Of a DNA stretch of 64,000 nucleotides, positions 9,363 to 18,800 are shown one piece after another. The notes below the pieces were generated by a model, which did no database searches, was not told where the DNA came from, and was given only the letters and a program-made list of their open reading frames with translations. A program made the position numbers and the translations under genes. Numbering within the stretch: the stretch's first letter is position 1; the number at the start of each line of letters is the position of its first letter. The stretch comes from Muribaculaceae bacterium (GTDB taxonomy: Bacteria; Bacteroidota; Bacteroidia; Bacteroidales; Muribaculaceae): positions 1 through 64,000 of the forward strand of contig JAFVPD010000004.1 in the NCBI GenBank assembly GCA_017505535.1. The letters are read 5' to 3'.

Positions 9363-10598
9363 TTACCAACCGCCCGAAGCACCGCCGCCACCGGTCATTC
9401 CGCCACCGAAACTGCCACCGGAGAATCCTCCTCCGCCGCCCAATCCGCTACCTCCACCGCCAACAACAACGACGGGCACCTCTTTGGGGATTGTATAGGT
9501 TTTTTGTGTCAATTTTTGGCAATTACCACATCGATATTCTTTCACCCCACACCCTTCGCGTTTCACCGTGGCGTGGGTAATGATGCGATTGCTCACGAGC
9601 GAACAGGCTCTTGCTCCGCAAACAGGACACTCGGTGTATGTCGATGACTCTTTTACATAGGGCAATATGTCGGTTTCGCCACATTTGTCACACAACCACA
9701 CGTCATAGTCAACCGAGTCAATACGTTCCTCATAGTCCTGAGCTGCTGTGAGGTATCTATTGTCTTCATCTTCAGAGAGACGTTTCATTTTGCTTGCGCA
9801 ATTAGGACATTTTCGTGAAGCTGTGCGCAGATAGCGTTTGTTTAATAGCATGGGAATGTACACGATAAGTGGTAATCCGAGCCCAATAAATACGCATATC
9901 AGTGCTGCCAAGTTGAATTTGTTCAGAGCCATATATTTCTCATGACGGCTTTTGTTGCGCGATTTTGAAATAGCTGTAATCCACATTCCCAAGAGTAGAA
10001 GAGTGGTGAAAAAGCCGGCTATCATCAAATAGGAGGTAAAATAATCATTGGTAGAGGTTTGTGCGTCGCTCTTATTCTCCGACATGAGCTCTGCTGCGGC
10101 TGTGGGGTCGGTGATGATTTGTTCGAGTCGTGACAATGCCTCGATGGTTCCGGCGTCATAGTCGCCTTGTTTAAAGTGGGGCGCCATGTTTTCTCGGATA
10201 ATGCGTCCGGCAATCACATCGGGGATAACTCCCTCAATGCCATATCCTGTGCGTATCGCAGCCTTGCGCATATCCTTGACAATCAGCACTAACAATCCGT
10301 TGTCGTTGTCGCTTTTGCCTATTCCCCATTTAGTGAATAGGTCGGTGGCAAAACTGTCAATGTCGCTCCCGTCGATGTTGTTTACCACAACTGCAACTGC
10401 CTCGGCCGATGAGGTGCGCCATATATTCGACAGAATGGAATCGGCTTGGGTTTGGGCTTGAGGGCTTAATATCCCATCGGGGTTGGACACGTAGCGAGTG
10501 CGATTTTCGACATGCACATTAGGAATTTGGTCAACTGTATAGGCTTGAGCCAGCAAAGAGGCCACAGCCATTATCAATGTAAATAATATTCGTTGCAT
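9363..10598 (-). CDS. TPM-domain membrane protein with zinc ribbons and Gly-rich tail
   Basis: It has a signal peptide (residues 1-19), then a TPM/YgcG domain (about 30-165) with the marks VSNPDGILSP and GIGKSDNDNGLLVLIVKDMRKAAIRTGYGIEG. Two transmembrane segments follow at about 190-210 and 230-250. The cytoplasmic-looking part carries four CxxC knuckles (CPNC, CDKC, CPVC, CGNC), so probably two zinc ribbons. The last 35 residues are nearly all Gly and Ser (GGGGFSGGSFGGG), the usual end of YgcG-type proteins. The biochemical role is unclear; the family has been linked to phosphatase-like folds and photosystem repair in plants. It sits 30 bp after dgt in one transcription unit. Confidence 0.85.
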   Translation of the reverse strand: MQRILFTLIMAVASLLAQAYTVDQIPNVHVENRTRYVSNPDGILSPQAQTQADSILSNIWRTSSAEAVAVVVNNIDGSDIDSFATDLFTKWGIGKSDNDNGLLVLIVKDMRKAAIRTGYGIEGVIPDVIAGRIIRENMAPHFKQGDYDAGTIEALSRLEQIITDPTAAAELMSENKSDAQTSTNDYFTSYLMIAGFFTTLLLLGMWITAISKSRNKSRHEKYMALNKFNLAALICVFIGLGLPLIVYIPMLLNKRYLRTASRKCPNCASKMKRLSEDEDNRYLTAAQDYEERIDSVDYDVWLCDKCGETDILPYVKESSTYTECPVCGARACSLVSNRIITHATVKREGCGVKEYRCGNCQKLTQKTYTIPKEVPVVVVGGGGSGLGGGGGFSGGSFGGGMTGGGGASGGW

Positions 10599-10628
10599 TC
10601 TGTTATGTTGTTGTTCGTTGGTGTGATT

Positions 10629-11984
10629 TTATACTGCAGGCAGACTCATTCCATTCAATTTGCGGTAGAGGTCGAGCGCATATACGTCAGTCATTCCTGA
10701 AACGTGGTCGATGACGGCCTGTATTTTGCCAAATAGTGTTGGGGCATTTACATCATACTGCTGAGGAACTTTCGATAGCAATAGATGAGAGTAGTTGAGT
10801 TGAGGATAGCGCACGGCATGAATGAGCTTTTCCATAAGGAACGTAATGATGCGGTTACCGGCAAGCTCAATATCAACCACTTCGCTGGCACGATAGATTT
10901 TCTCCCAAGAGAGGTCGTTACAGCGACTATAGCCTTCGCGCTGCAGAGCCGGAATGTGGTCGAGCAGAGAGCCTTCAAAACGTCCGCAGAGGATTTCTTC
11001 TTCGTGTGCAATAAATGCGAGTGCGCATTGGTGGACCAATGTGCCAATAACGCTTGAACGCAAGTAGGATACCTTTTCGTTGGGGTCGGCCACGTTTTCC
11101 ATCACTTCATGCATGTGGGCTTTGCGTTCATCATCAAAGAATGAGGTTAACAGAGATATAACCTCGGTGGTTGTGAGTATCTTCAATTTGTGGGCATCTT
11201 CAATGTCCATCACTTCGTAGCAAATGTCGTCGGCGGCCTCAACCAAGTAAACCAATGGGTGGCGCATATATCTCACTTCGCCATTGGGCCCGGGTTGGGA
11301 GATGAGCCCCACCTCTTGTGCCACCTTGATAAATGACTCTTTCTCAGAGGTGAAAAACCCAAATTTGTTGGCTTTTACGGCAAGAGATGATTCGTAGGGA
11401 TACTTGACAATGGAAGCCAACGTTGAGTAGGTCATAGCAAAGCCTCCGGGCCGGCGTCCTTTAAATTGATGAGTGAGCAATCGGAATGCGTTGGCGTTTC
11501 CCTCAAATTGGGTTAAATCATTCCATTGTTCGGCTGTTAGTTCGCTTTTGAGGTCTTTGCCGGCGCCTTCAGAGAAGAAGGTCGAGATGGCTTTTTCGCC
11601 TGAATGGCCAAATGGGGGATTTCCGAGGTCGTGGGCAAGACATGCCGCTGCAACGATTTCGTCGATGGCGTCGAGTTTGTTCACCCATGGTTGGGTGGCA
11701 TATTTGTCGCGTAGTCCCATGCTCACCTCATTGGCAAGCGAACGGCCTACGCATGCCACTTCCATGCTATGGGTCAATCGATTGTGCACAAAGACGCTCC
11801 CCGGCAAGGGAAATACTTGCGTCTTGTTTTGTAATCGGCGAAAAGGTGATGAAAACACCAATCGGTCGTAGTCGCGTTGAAAATCACTGCGAAAACCTCG
11901 TTTGGGATTGTGGTAGTCTTCAAGTCCAAAACGTTTGTCGCAGATGAGTCTATCCCATTGCATCATATTTGTTGTGTTGCTCAT
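10629..11984 (-). CDS. dgt: deoxyguanosinetriphosphate triphosphohydrolase-like protein
   Basis: This is an HD-domain dNTPase that hydrolyses dGTP (or dNTPs in general) to the nucleoside and triphosphate. The metal-binding HD motif is visible as HSMEVA (H72) and AHDLGNPPFGHSGE (H118, D119), with the conserved N-terminal SPFRRLQNKTQVF stretch. The length of 451 fits the bacterial Dgt group. With dut, thyA and folA nearby the window is rich in nucleotide-pool genes, but these are not one operon. Its leader appears to contain a 203-bp foldback repeat (12018-12220) lying between the start codon and the likely promoter at 12272. Confidence 0.92.
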   Translation of the reverse strand: MSNTTNMMQWDRLICDKRFGLEDYHNPKRGFRSDFQRDYDRLVFSSPFRRLQNKTQVFPLPGSVFVHNRLTHSMEVACVGRSLANEVSMGLRDKYATQPWVNKLDAIDEIVAAACLAHDLGNPPFGHSGEKAISTFFSEGAGKDLKSELTAEQWNDLTQFEGNANAFRLLTHQFKGRRPGGFAMTYSTLASIVKYPYESSLAVKANKFGFFTSEKESFIKVAQEVGLISQPGPNGEVRYMRHPLVYLVEAADDICYEVMDIEDAHKLKILTTTEVISLLTSFFDDERKAHMHEVMENVADPNEKVSYLRSSVIGTLVHQCALAFIAHEEEILCGRFEGSLLDHIPALQREGYSRCNDLSWEKIYRASEVVDIELAGNRIITFLMEKLIHAVRYPQLNYSHLLLSKVPQQYDVNAPTLFGKIQAVIDHVSGMTDVYALDLYRKLNGMSLPAV

Positions 11985-12017
11985 TAGTTACGGTGTTATC
12001 GCTCAAGTCGTAATATA

Positions 12018-12220
12018 TATAGGGAATTTCTATAAATTCCACGAATTAGTTAAACAATAGTTGTCGAGAACTCTCTTTTGTGCGCTTTGTGTTTTTATTT
12101 GGTGTCTTTTTGCCTTTGTCTCAATCGCATAGCTCGCTATGCTCATTCGACAAAAATCAAAAATCCACTCAAATAAAATTTCACAAATCATCACAAAGCA
12201 ATTTATAGAAGTTCCCTATA
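12018..12220. mobile_element. 203-bp foldback (MITE-like) element in dgt leader
   Basis: The two ends are 21-bp inverted repeats (12018-12038 against 12200-12220) differing at one base; each starts TATAGGGAA. The interior is also largely self-complementary, down to a central hairpin gcatag-ctcg-ctatgc (12127-12142), so the whole element can fold into one long imperfect stem. It has no coding capacity. The right 60 bp recur in reverse orientation at 32701-32760 with 55/60 identity. TATA flanks both sides and is part of the inverted repeat, so target duplication cannot be judged. Confidence 0.75.
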
Positions 12221-12271
12221 GATGTGTGAGTGTCACGGCAGGTTGTCGGCCGATGTCACTTTTTGTGAATA

Positions 12272-12279
12272 CAAAGATA
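12272..12279 (-). promoter_or_regulatory. -7 element TATCTTTG, probable dgt promoter
   Basis: This is an exact TAnnTTTG match on the minus strand, the nearest one upstream of dgt. The -33 region is weak (CTTG at 22 bp). Transcription from here would give a leader of about 280 nt containing the complete foldback element. Confidence 0.45.
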
Positions 12280-12389
12280 GTCAACTATCATGAGATTTTG
12301 GCAAGATTAATCACTTTTGATGAAGTTTTGGGCATATTTGGCTGAAAAAATACCGAATTTTAGGTATATATAATTTGTTTGTATCGTAG

Positions 12390-12397
12390 TAATTTTG
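12390..12397 (+). promoter_or_regulatory. -7 element TAATTTTG before candidate small RNA A
   Basis: It is an exact TAnnTTTG match. TTTG boxes at 12374 and 12378 are too close (8-12 bp) to be a standard -33 element. Confidence 0.45.
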
Positions 12398-12403
12398 CAC
12401 ACA

Positions 12404-12493
12404 GATAATTATACGAATTTAGACTATTGTTTTATAAGGAACAGCCGAGGGTGAGTCAAGATGTGAATTTAGGCTCATCCTCTTCCGTTTTTT
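12404..12493 (+). ncRNA. candidate small RNA A (about 90 nt)
   Basis: A -7 element TAATTTTG (12390-12397) predicts a start near 12404. The stretch ends in a hairpin, gagggtgagtc (12447-12457) with ggctcatcctc (12472-12482), 11 pairs including two G-U, followed by TTCCGTTTTTT. No reading frame of note lies inside, and neither flanking gene is on this strand, so the hairpin is not the terminator of a known gene. No Rfam family was recognised. Confidence 0.45.
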
Positions 12494-12599
12494 ATAGACC
12501 TAAAGACATGCTTTTATCTTGGACAGAAGAACATAAAGACATATTTTTTTCAGAGCCATTAAAAACCTGGTCTTATGTCGGAAAATCTGCGTAAAGATA

Positions 12600-12630
12600 A
12601 ACAAAAAGAGCCGCACCACAAGGTACGGCT
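12600..12630 (-). terminator. rho-independent terminator of the T9SS-tail protein gene
   Basis: Read on the minus strand, gagccgtacc and the complementary ggtgcggctc form a tight stem (12607-12630) followed by TTTTTGTTT. It lies 26 bp after the stop codon of the gene at 12656. Confidence 0.85.
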
Positions 12631-12655
12631 CTATATTGTCAAGTTATCTTAGAAA

Positions 12656-14251
12656 TTATTTTACAACAACTTCTTTAGCAACTTTGTTACCACGTTTAAC
12701 GATGTAAAGACCGTTAGCTGGGTTAGCAACTTCTACACCTTGGAGGTTGTAGTAAACAGGAGCAACTGTTTCAACAGCTTCGATATCTTCAACACCTGAA
12801 GACTTTTGGAGAGTGATAGTTTTAACTTCACCGCTGAGGTCAACTGTTACGTCGTATGTGCCATTTTCAGCATAAGTGATGTTAGTTCCGGCATACAACC
12901 ACAATTTAGTTGGAGTGTTGATTTGAACTACTGCATCACCGTCAGCGCACATAGCTTTTTCGTTGAATTCGTCCCAAGTACCTTTGTTTTCAGAGATTTT
13001 GAAAGCTTTTTCGGGGTTAGTGAATTCTACACCTGAGAGTGAGTAAACACCTGCAGTTTCAGTAGCAGGGATTTCAGTTGGGTTAGCGGGATCCCATACG
13101 TTGTTGTGACCTACCATGTAAAGAGGAGCAACGGGTTCTTCAGTAGCAACTGTGAATGTATAGAGAGCAACTTGAACACCTGCACAGAATTGGTAGATAG
13201 CTACGTTTTCATCGTCGATTGGACGAGCGCAGAATGATGCCCATTGTCCACTTGTTGGAGTTGAGTTGTCAAAAGTAGCTACGATTTCGCCAGTAGCTAC
13301 ATTAGAAACTGAAAGAGAAAGTGAACGTGCACTATTTTTTGAATCTTTGCAAGTTTGTACTAAGTATTGAGTATCACCAAGAGTGAAAATGTCAAAACCT
13401 TCAGCACCACCGCTGGCATTTGTTACTGCGAGAGCCACTTGTTCTGTTCCATCTTCGTTCCAACCATAGATTGTACCTGCACTGCGTTGACGTTGATAGA
13501 ATGTAGTTGAAGGGTCAACTGCTGCTTCAATGTCTTCAACTGATGTACAAGTAGATTGTACTAAGTGAGAAGTACCAAGAGCTTCAACAAGAGTTGGAGA
13601 AGCCATAGCATCATCTTGAGCACCATTAACAACTTTTACAACAGCAACAGCGTTAGCGCCGCTAACGGGGAGGTACATATAACCACCTTCGTCGCTCATC
13701 ACGTTACCAATTGTGCGACCGATTTGGTCAAGACGACCTGCAGCAATGTCATCAGGTAAAGTGATAGGCAAGAAAACTGGGTCAGAACCATCAGCAGGAA
13801 CAATAATCCATTCTACAGAAGATGGAGCATTGGGGAAGTTAGTGTTAACGATGATGTTACCTGCGTCGTCGGTAGTGATACCGATGCCAAGACCATCAAG
13901 TTTTTTAACGTCGGTCCAAGTAGTGTCAAAAATTGAATCTTTGCCTTCTTCAGCAATAGTGTCAATTTTTTCAATTACTTTTGACATTGTGTAGAGTTCT
14001 TCGGTGTTTTCGAAGATTTCAGTAAGGTCTTTCAATACTGATTGACCGTCTTTTGTCCATTTGATGAGGCTGTGACCAGTTTTGTCAGGAATGATTACTG
14101 ATTCTTCCCAACCTGTACATGAACGAGCTGACCCATTGGCGTGAACACCTGTAGTGTGTGCCCATTCTTGAGTCAATGTTTGTGCAGAAGCACCAAGACC
14201 GATGAGAGCAGCAACTCCAAGGGCCATAACTTTGCGTAAATTTAATTTCAT
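12656..14251 (-). CDS. secreted protein with T9SS-like C-terminal tail
   Basis: The 531-residue protein has a clear signal peptide (residues 1-23, ending GASA). The N-terminal 370 residues look like a beta-propeller or beta-rich cell-surface domain of no recognised family. Residues about 375-490 (MVGHNNVWDPANP, KAFKISENKGTWDEF, YAENGTYDVTVDLSGEVKTITL) resemble the SusE/SusF-type starch-binding or other carbohydrate-binding modules. The C terminus (YYNLQGVEVANPANGLYIVK then a basic, Val/Lys-rich end) is the short sorting tail typical of Bacteroidales exported proteins, so outer-surface or secreted location is likely. The gene is single, with its own terminator. Base composition is higher in G/T-poor codons than its neighbours, as in a highly expressed gene. 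The ligand is unknown. Confidence 0.75.
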   Translation of the reverse strand: MKLNLRKVMALGVAALIGLGASAQTLTQEWAHTTGVHANGSARSCTGWEESVIIPDKTGHSLIKWTKDGQSVLKDLTEIFENTEELYTMSKVIEKIDTIAEEGKDSIFDTTWTDVKKLDGLGIGITTDDAGNIIVNTNFPNAPSSVEWIIVPADGSDPVFLPITLPDDIAAGRLDQIGRTIGNVMSDEGGYMYLPVSGANAVAVVKVVNGAQDDAMASPTLVEALGTSHLVQSTCTSVEDIEAAVDPSTTFYQRQRSAGTIYGWNEDGTEQVALAVTNASGGAEGFDIFTLGDTQYLVQTCKDSKNSARSLSLSVSNVATGEIVATFDNSTPTSGQWASFCARPIDDENVAIYQFCAGVQVALYTFTVATEEPVAPLYMVGHNNVWDPANPTEIPATETAGVYSLSGVEFTNPEKAFKISENKGTWDEFNEKAMCADGDAVVQINTPTKLWLYAGTNITYAENGTYDVTVDLSGEVKTITLQKSSGVEDIEAVETVAPVYYNLQGVEVANPANGLYIVKRGNKVAKEVVVK

Positions 14252-14456
14252 AAAATTTAAATTTAGGGTTAAAAAATAAATGAATTATATCTTTAAACCG
14301 CAAATTTCGGTAATTGTGAGCATTTAACCAAATATTTTGTTATTTATATGTCGTGATATTTGCACTCTTTAACAATAGGACCGTTTTGATGGTGGTAACA
14401 GGTTGACTGTTGAAGTGAATTTTCGCTAAAAAGTTTTTTATCTCAAATAAAATCGC
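14252..14456. other. divergent intergenic region, no clear element
   Basis: This AT-rich stretch lies between the divergent T9SS-tail gene and the greA promoter. I found no exact TAnnTTTG element on the minus strand, so the promoter of the gene at 14251 is not identified. Confidence 0.5.
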
Positions 14457-14464
14457 TACCTTTG
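14457..14464 (+). promoter_or_regulatory. greA promoter, -7 element TACCTTTG
   Basis: It is an exact TAnnTTTG match, with a T-rich TTTT at the -33 position about 19 bp upstream. The predicted leader to the greA ATG is about 89 nt. Confidence 0.7.
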
Positions 14465-14558
14465 CAACATAGATAACATTTTGATAATCAAAAGGGGTCT
14501 CACCTTTCACGGCTGGGATTCTTATTTTTTTTTACGTTTAAATAAAAACAATTGAACC

Positions 14559-15029
14559 ATGGCAATCACCTACATGACCAAGGACGGTTATAAAAAGAAA
14601 ATGGAAGAAATCGCTTATCTTGAAAATGTTAAGCGACCGGAAATATCTCGCGCCATTGCTGAGGCTCGTGACAAGGGCGACCTCTCGGAAAATGCTGAAT
14701 ATGACGCAGCCAAAGAAGCTCAAGGTATGCTTGAAATGAAAATAGCGATGCTCAAAGACCTTGTGGCTAATGCACGCATCATTGATGAAAGCAAACTTAA
14801 CACCGAGGAGGTGCAAATAATGAATCGCGTTGAGATTAAAAATCTCGCTAACGGAATGGTGGTGGAATACACTATCGTTGCCGATAGTGAAGCTAACCTC
14901 AAGGAGAAAAAAATCGCCTCAAGCACTCCCATTGCTCAAGGTTTGTTGGGCCACAAGGTGGGCGATGTTGTTGAGGTGAAAGTTCCTGCGGGATTGATGA
15001 AATTTGAGATTGTAAAGATTTCAATCTAA
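14559..15029 (+). CDS. greA: transcription elongation factor GreA
   Basis: It binds the secondary channel of RNA polymerase and stimulates cleavage of backtracked transcripts. The product of 156 residues has the two-domain GreA/GreB form. The N-terminal coiled coil contains the conserved ISRAIAEARDKGDLSENAEYDAAKEAQG stretch (about 30-57) with the acidic tip (D and E of DLSENAEY) that holds the catalytic metal. The C-terminal FKBP-like domain includes IASSTPIAQGLLGHKVGD. It is followed 21 bp later by a HIT protein gene and both end at one terminator. Confidence 0.97.
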   Translation: MAITYMTKDGYKKKMEEIAYLENVKRPEISRAIAEARDKGDLSENAEYDAAKEAQGMLEMKIAMLKDLVANARIIDESKLNTEEVQIMNRVEIKNLANGMVVEYTIVADSEANLKEKKIASSTPIAQGLLGHKVGDVVEVKVPAGLMKFEIVKISI

Positions 15030-15050
15030 TAAGTAAAAACTGATAGCTCT

Positions 15051-15464
15051 ATGGCAACAATTTTCTCTCGCATTGTAGCCGGTGAAATACCCTCCTACAA
15101 AGTTGCCGAGGACGAAAACAACTATGCGTTCCTCGACATTAATCCGGTAGCTCCGGGTCACACTCTTGTTATTCCCAAGAAGGAAGTAGATTACATTTTT
15201 GATCTCAGTGATGAGGACTATGCTTCGTTGCAAATGTTTGCAAAGCGTGTGGCTGAGGCCATGAAACGCGCTATGCCTTGTAGCCGCATAGGAGTGACAG
15301 TGATGGGTATGGAGGTCCCTCACACTCACATTCACTTGATTCCTATCAATGCTGAGACCGATATGAATTTCTTTGGCGACAAAGCCAATGTCTCGGCCGA
15401 GGAGATGACTCGCATTGCGCAAGCTATTGCTGCTGAGATGCAACAACACTCTGAGCTCTATTAA
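15051..15464 (+). CDS. HIT family nucleotide-binding protein (HinT-like)
   Basis: The 137-residue histidine-triad protein probably hydrolyses purine nucleoside phosphoramidates or related nucleotides. The catalytic triad HTHIHL is at residues 91-96, and the N-terminal IFSRIVAGEIPSYKVAEDE is typical of the HinT/Hit branch. It sits in a two-gene unit with greA. The physiological substrate is unknown. Confidence 0.93.
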   Translation: MATIFSRIVAGEIPSYKVAEDENNYAFLDINPVAPGHTLVIPKKEVDYIFDLSDEDYASLQMFAKRVAEAMKRAMPCSRIGVTVMGMEVPHTHIHLIPINAETDMNFFGDKANVSAEEMTRIAQAIAAEMQQHSELY

Positions 15465-15492
15465 GAGCATTAATTTCTCGAAAATAAATAAG

Positions 15493-15527
15493 AAAAGCCT
15501 GAAGCATCACTGCTTTAGGCTTTTTTT
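15493..15527 (+). terminator. rho-independent terminator of greA-HIT unit
   Basis: The stem aaaagcctgaagc / gctttaggctttt (15493-15505 and 15512-15524), with a 6-nt loop and a run of seven T, starts 28 bp after the HIT stop codon. Confidence 0.93.
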
Positions 15528-15543
15528 GCTTTGTCACTTTTTT

Positions 15544-15663
15544 GTGGGGGGAGACGTGCGAAGCACTGGACGCGAAGCGTATAAATAACCGCGTGGTTGA
15601 GGGCATAGCCCGAAACCTCCGGATAGCGAGCACAACCCCACCTACACCGGAGTCTGCAAAGAC
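15544..15663. other. cluster of short hairpins, candidate structured RNA or intergenic repeat
   Basis: Within 120 bp there are five self-complementary units: gtgc-gaa-gcac (15556-15566), acgc-gaa-gcgt (15570-15580), gggc-ata-gccc (15601-15611), ctccgg with ccggag (15617-15622 and 15647-15652), and gtct-gcaa-agac (15652-15663). A possible outer stem, gtgggg (15544-15549) with ccccac (15636-15641), encloses the first three and would cross the fourth like a pseudoknot. It is more GC-rich than its surroundings. The strand and function are unknown. Confidence 0.5.
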
Positions 15664-15723
15664 GTGAATTAACCAATCTTTGGGAAAAAAGGCTCATCGG
15701 GAGATACGCACATGGGTAGAAAA

Positions 15724-15758
15724 AATAATCCGCTCGGAGGAATTCCGGGCGGATTATT
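15724..15758 (-). terminator. rho-independent terminator of the giant protease gene
   Basis: The arms aataatccgc (15724-15733) and gcggattatt (15749-15758) are perfectly complementary. On the minus strand the stem runs into TTTTTTCT. A second perfect hairpin, gtgtgaga/tctcacac (15765-15772 and 15778-15785), lies between it and the stop codon. Confidence 0.9.
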
Positions 15759-15805
15759 GTTGTGGTGTGAGAGTATGTCTCACACGCTATGAGTGTGGAT
15801 TAGAA

Positions 15806-18800
15806 TTATTTCTTAACCACGGGGTAGGTTGCAACACCTTGGTCGGTTGTTACTTTGAGAATGTAGAGACCGTCGGGGAGGTTAGCAACATTGATTGCTT
15901 TTGCCACACCGGCAATGGTTTCTTGAGTTTCATTGTAAACAACAGCGCCATTTTCGCCATAGATGCAGAAGTTGGCACCTTGGCAGTTGAAGTCGCATGT
16001 TACATAGAGAGTCTCAACAACTGGGTTGGGGTAAATTCCAACTTGAGCGTTGATAGAGATGTTCTCGATGCCTGAAACGGCAGTCACGTCAACCATGATG
16101 ATTGCGTCGGCGGTAGCACCATTGGGGTCGGTAGCAGTCACGGCAAGCATTGTAGAGCCTTGAGTGTTACCATAGATGATGATGTTGTTGCCCGATGCAA
16201 ATACTGAGATGAGCTCTTCGTCGAGAATCATCCAAGAGTAGGTCAACTCATCGCCGTCGGGATCAGAGAATAGGCTTGCAACGTTAAGTACATTTGATGA
16301 AGTACCTTCTTCGATTTCAATAGCCATAGCTTCTTGAGCGACGGGGGCACGGTTGGTGTGTGCTACTGTGTAGCGAACCACTTTTTGTGATTCGTGGGCT
16401 GCGCTATCAGTAGCAGTCACTGTGATAGAGTATTCACCTGCCGATTCATATTGAGGCATGATACCAATAACGACTTTTACATCTCCTTCAACATCTTTGA
16501 TGCTGGCGCCGTTGTGTGCGTCAACTTCGATAGTGGCAGTAGTGTCGGTCATTGCTTTGACAGTTTGAATGCTTGACATGTTGCCAGAGTCGTAGATGTT
16601 GATTGTGAAGTCGTCGTTTTCGGGTTCGTTGATTGTTACTTCAACGAGTGTTGTAGTAGCTTCCTTAGCCAAGATGTTTTCAGTGGGCACTGTGATTACA
16701 GGCGCTGCATTCTTGTCGAGGGTGATGGGGAAGTTGAGTACAGGGTTGTAGAGGTCGTTGCTCTTGACTACGAGAACAGCTTTGTTGCCTTTATCGAGTG
16801 GAGCTTCGGCCGCATTGAATTCAAATTTCACGTTGAGTGATTCGCCGGGTTGAAGTTCGCCAACCTTTTCAGAGTCGGGGTTGAGCATTTTCACCCAAGG
16901 AGCACCGGGAACGGTTTCGAGACATGACATGATGTAACCAAGCGAGCCATATTGGTTCTTGAACATTGAAGCGATATCAAACCAGCCGTAGCCTTCAACA
17001 TATCCCATGTAGCGATTGTTTACTACCGATTCTTGCTTAACCGATAGGTAGGCAGGCCACTCAATGCCAACAGGATAAGTAACTCTAACGTAGAATTCTT
17101 GACCGGGGTTCATGTAAACAGCGCGATCGAGAGGAATAACTACAAATTTAGCACCGTCCATGTCGTCGATGTGGAATGTTCCTTTGCCGAGAACGTCGCC
17201 ATTTTCGTAGTCGGCACCGTTAACGATCTCAACAGTGTAATCAACGTTATTCACTTTTGTTCCGTCCTCGCAAGTGAGTGTTGTTGCGATATAAACGTGT
17301 GAAATGTTGAATCCATCTTCAGGAGCCACATAGTGGGTTGCAGAGATGTATTGACCAAATGCGTCGCCGGTTCCATAGGTGTAAGAGGGCGATGTTGAGA
17401 TAGATGGGTAGTACATCACGCGGTTGTAGTCAAAGTTGATAGGTGCATCGTAGGCATTGAGGCTGTCAGATGAAACTTCAAATGCTTGCACGCTTTCTTT
17501 GAGGTTGAGACGCAATGCTGCTTCAGCTTCGGCACTCAAAGTAACAGGAGCCATCATTGGAGCAATGCCGGGGTTGCTGCCCTCGTCCACGATAATTTCT
17601 TCGCCCTTACCTGTTGGGTCGAGGCGTAGTTCATAAGTGAGCTTGTATTGGCCTGCGTTGGTAATAGTTACAGAGTCGATGCCCACAAAATCGCTTTCGG
17701 CATTTTCGATGCGCAATTCGGGTTTGTCGGCCATGAGGTATGGCGCATTTGTCACGATGAAGCGCACGAGAATGTTGGCTGTGTCAGCTTCATTGTATGC
17801 AACCTTCAAAGGCACGTCGTAGGTTCCGGGAGTGCTTTCGATGGTGTATTGCATGATAGGAATTGAGATTTCAAGGCCATCTTTACCAACTTCAACAGGG
17901 GTGCTATCGTAGTATTGTGACCACATATAGTTGCCGGTAGGCTCGCCTGTCATCCAATCCAATTCAGGTCCATAGAACCATGTTTGAGCAGGTTGAGAGT
18001 AGTATTCGTCATACCAAGAATCGTAGATTGAGAATACACCTTCATTGATGATGTTGTTGATCGTGAATGAAGCTGTACCTTTGTTTTCGATCTTGAAGTA
18101 TGCTTCGTAGAAAGCTCCCATTTGAGTGATTGGGCCTTTGTACTCGTCTTTGGCTGTTCCCATAACGTTTTCGATGATGATTGTGTCGGGGAACACCGGT
18201 TGAGCCTCACCTGTGATGTTGAGGGTAAGTGGCATTTCAATCTTTTCGCTACCTGGAACGTTGGTGTTGACAACGATGTTGCTGTTGTAGTTTCCGGCCA
18301 TCTTGTCGGTGAGCACTTCGATGTCAATCACTTTGTCTTGACCGGCTGCGATGGTTGATTCAACAACGGGATAGAATTGAACGGCTTTGTCAAATACTAC
18401 GTAACGTTCTGGCAAACGAATACCTTCGCTACCGCCTTCGTTTGAAATACCTGCAAGACCAAATATTCCGTAGATGATAGCATAGTCGCCAAATCCTTTG
18501 TATTGGAATTTGAATGACCCATCTTTCTTCATGATGAGCTGATAGCAAACGCCCATGTTCATAGAGTTGCCATATTCCATCCATGAAACCACGATTTCAT
18601 CTTCGGTCATATAGTGATATGTACCTGCAGTCTTGCTGGTGTCCATTGTGTGGAGACCCCAATAAGGTGCGATGATGTTGGTGTAGATAGTGCCTGCAGG
18701 GAATTCTGCCGGTGGCTCGGGCCAAATTTTTTGGTCTTCGCGTTCAGTGAATGAAACGAAACCGGTGTTGTAGATGTACATTTTGCTGTACTTCTTGCCA

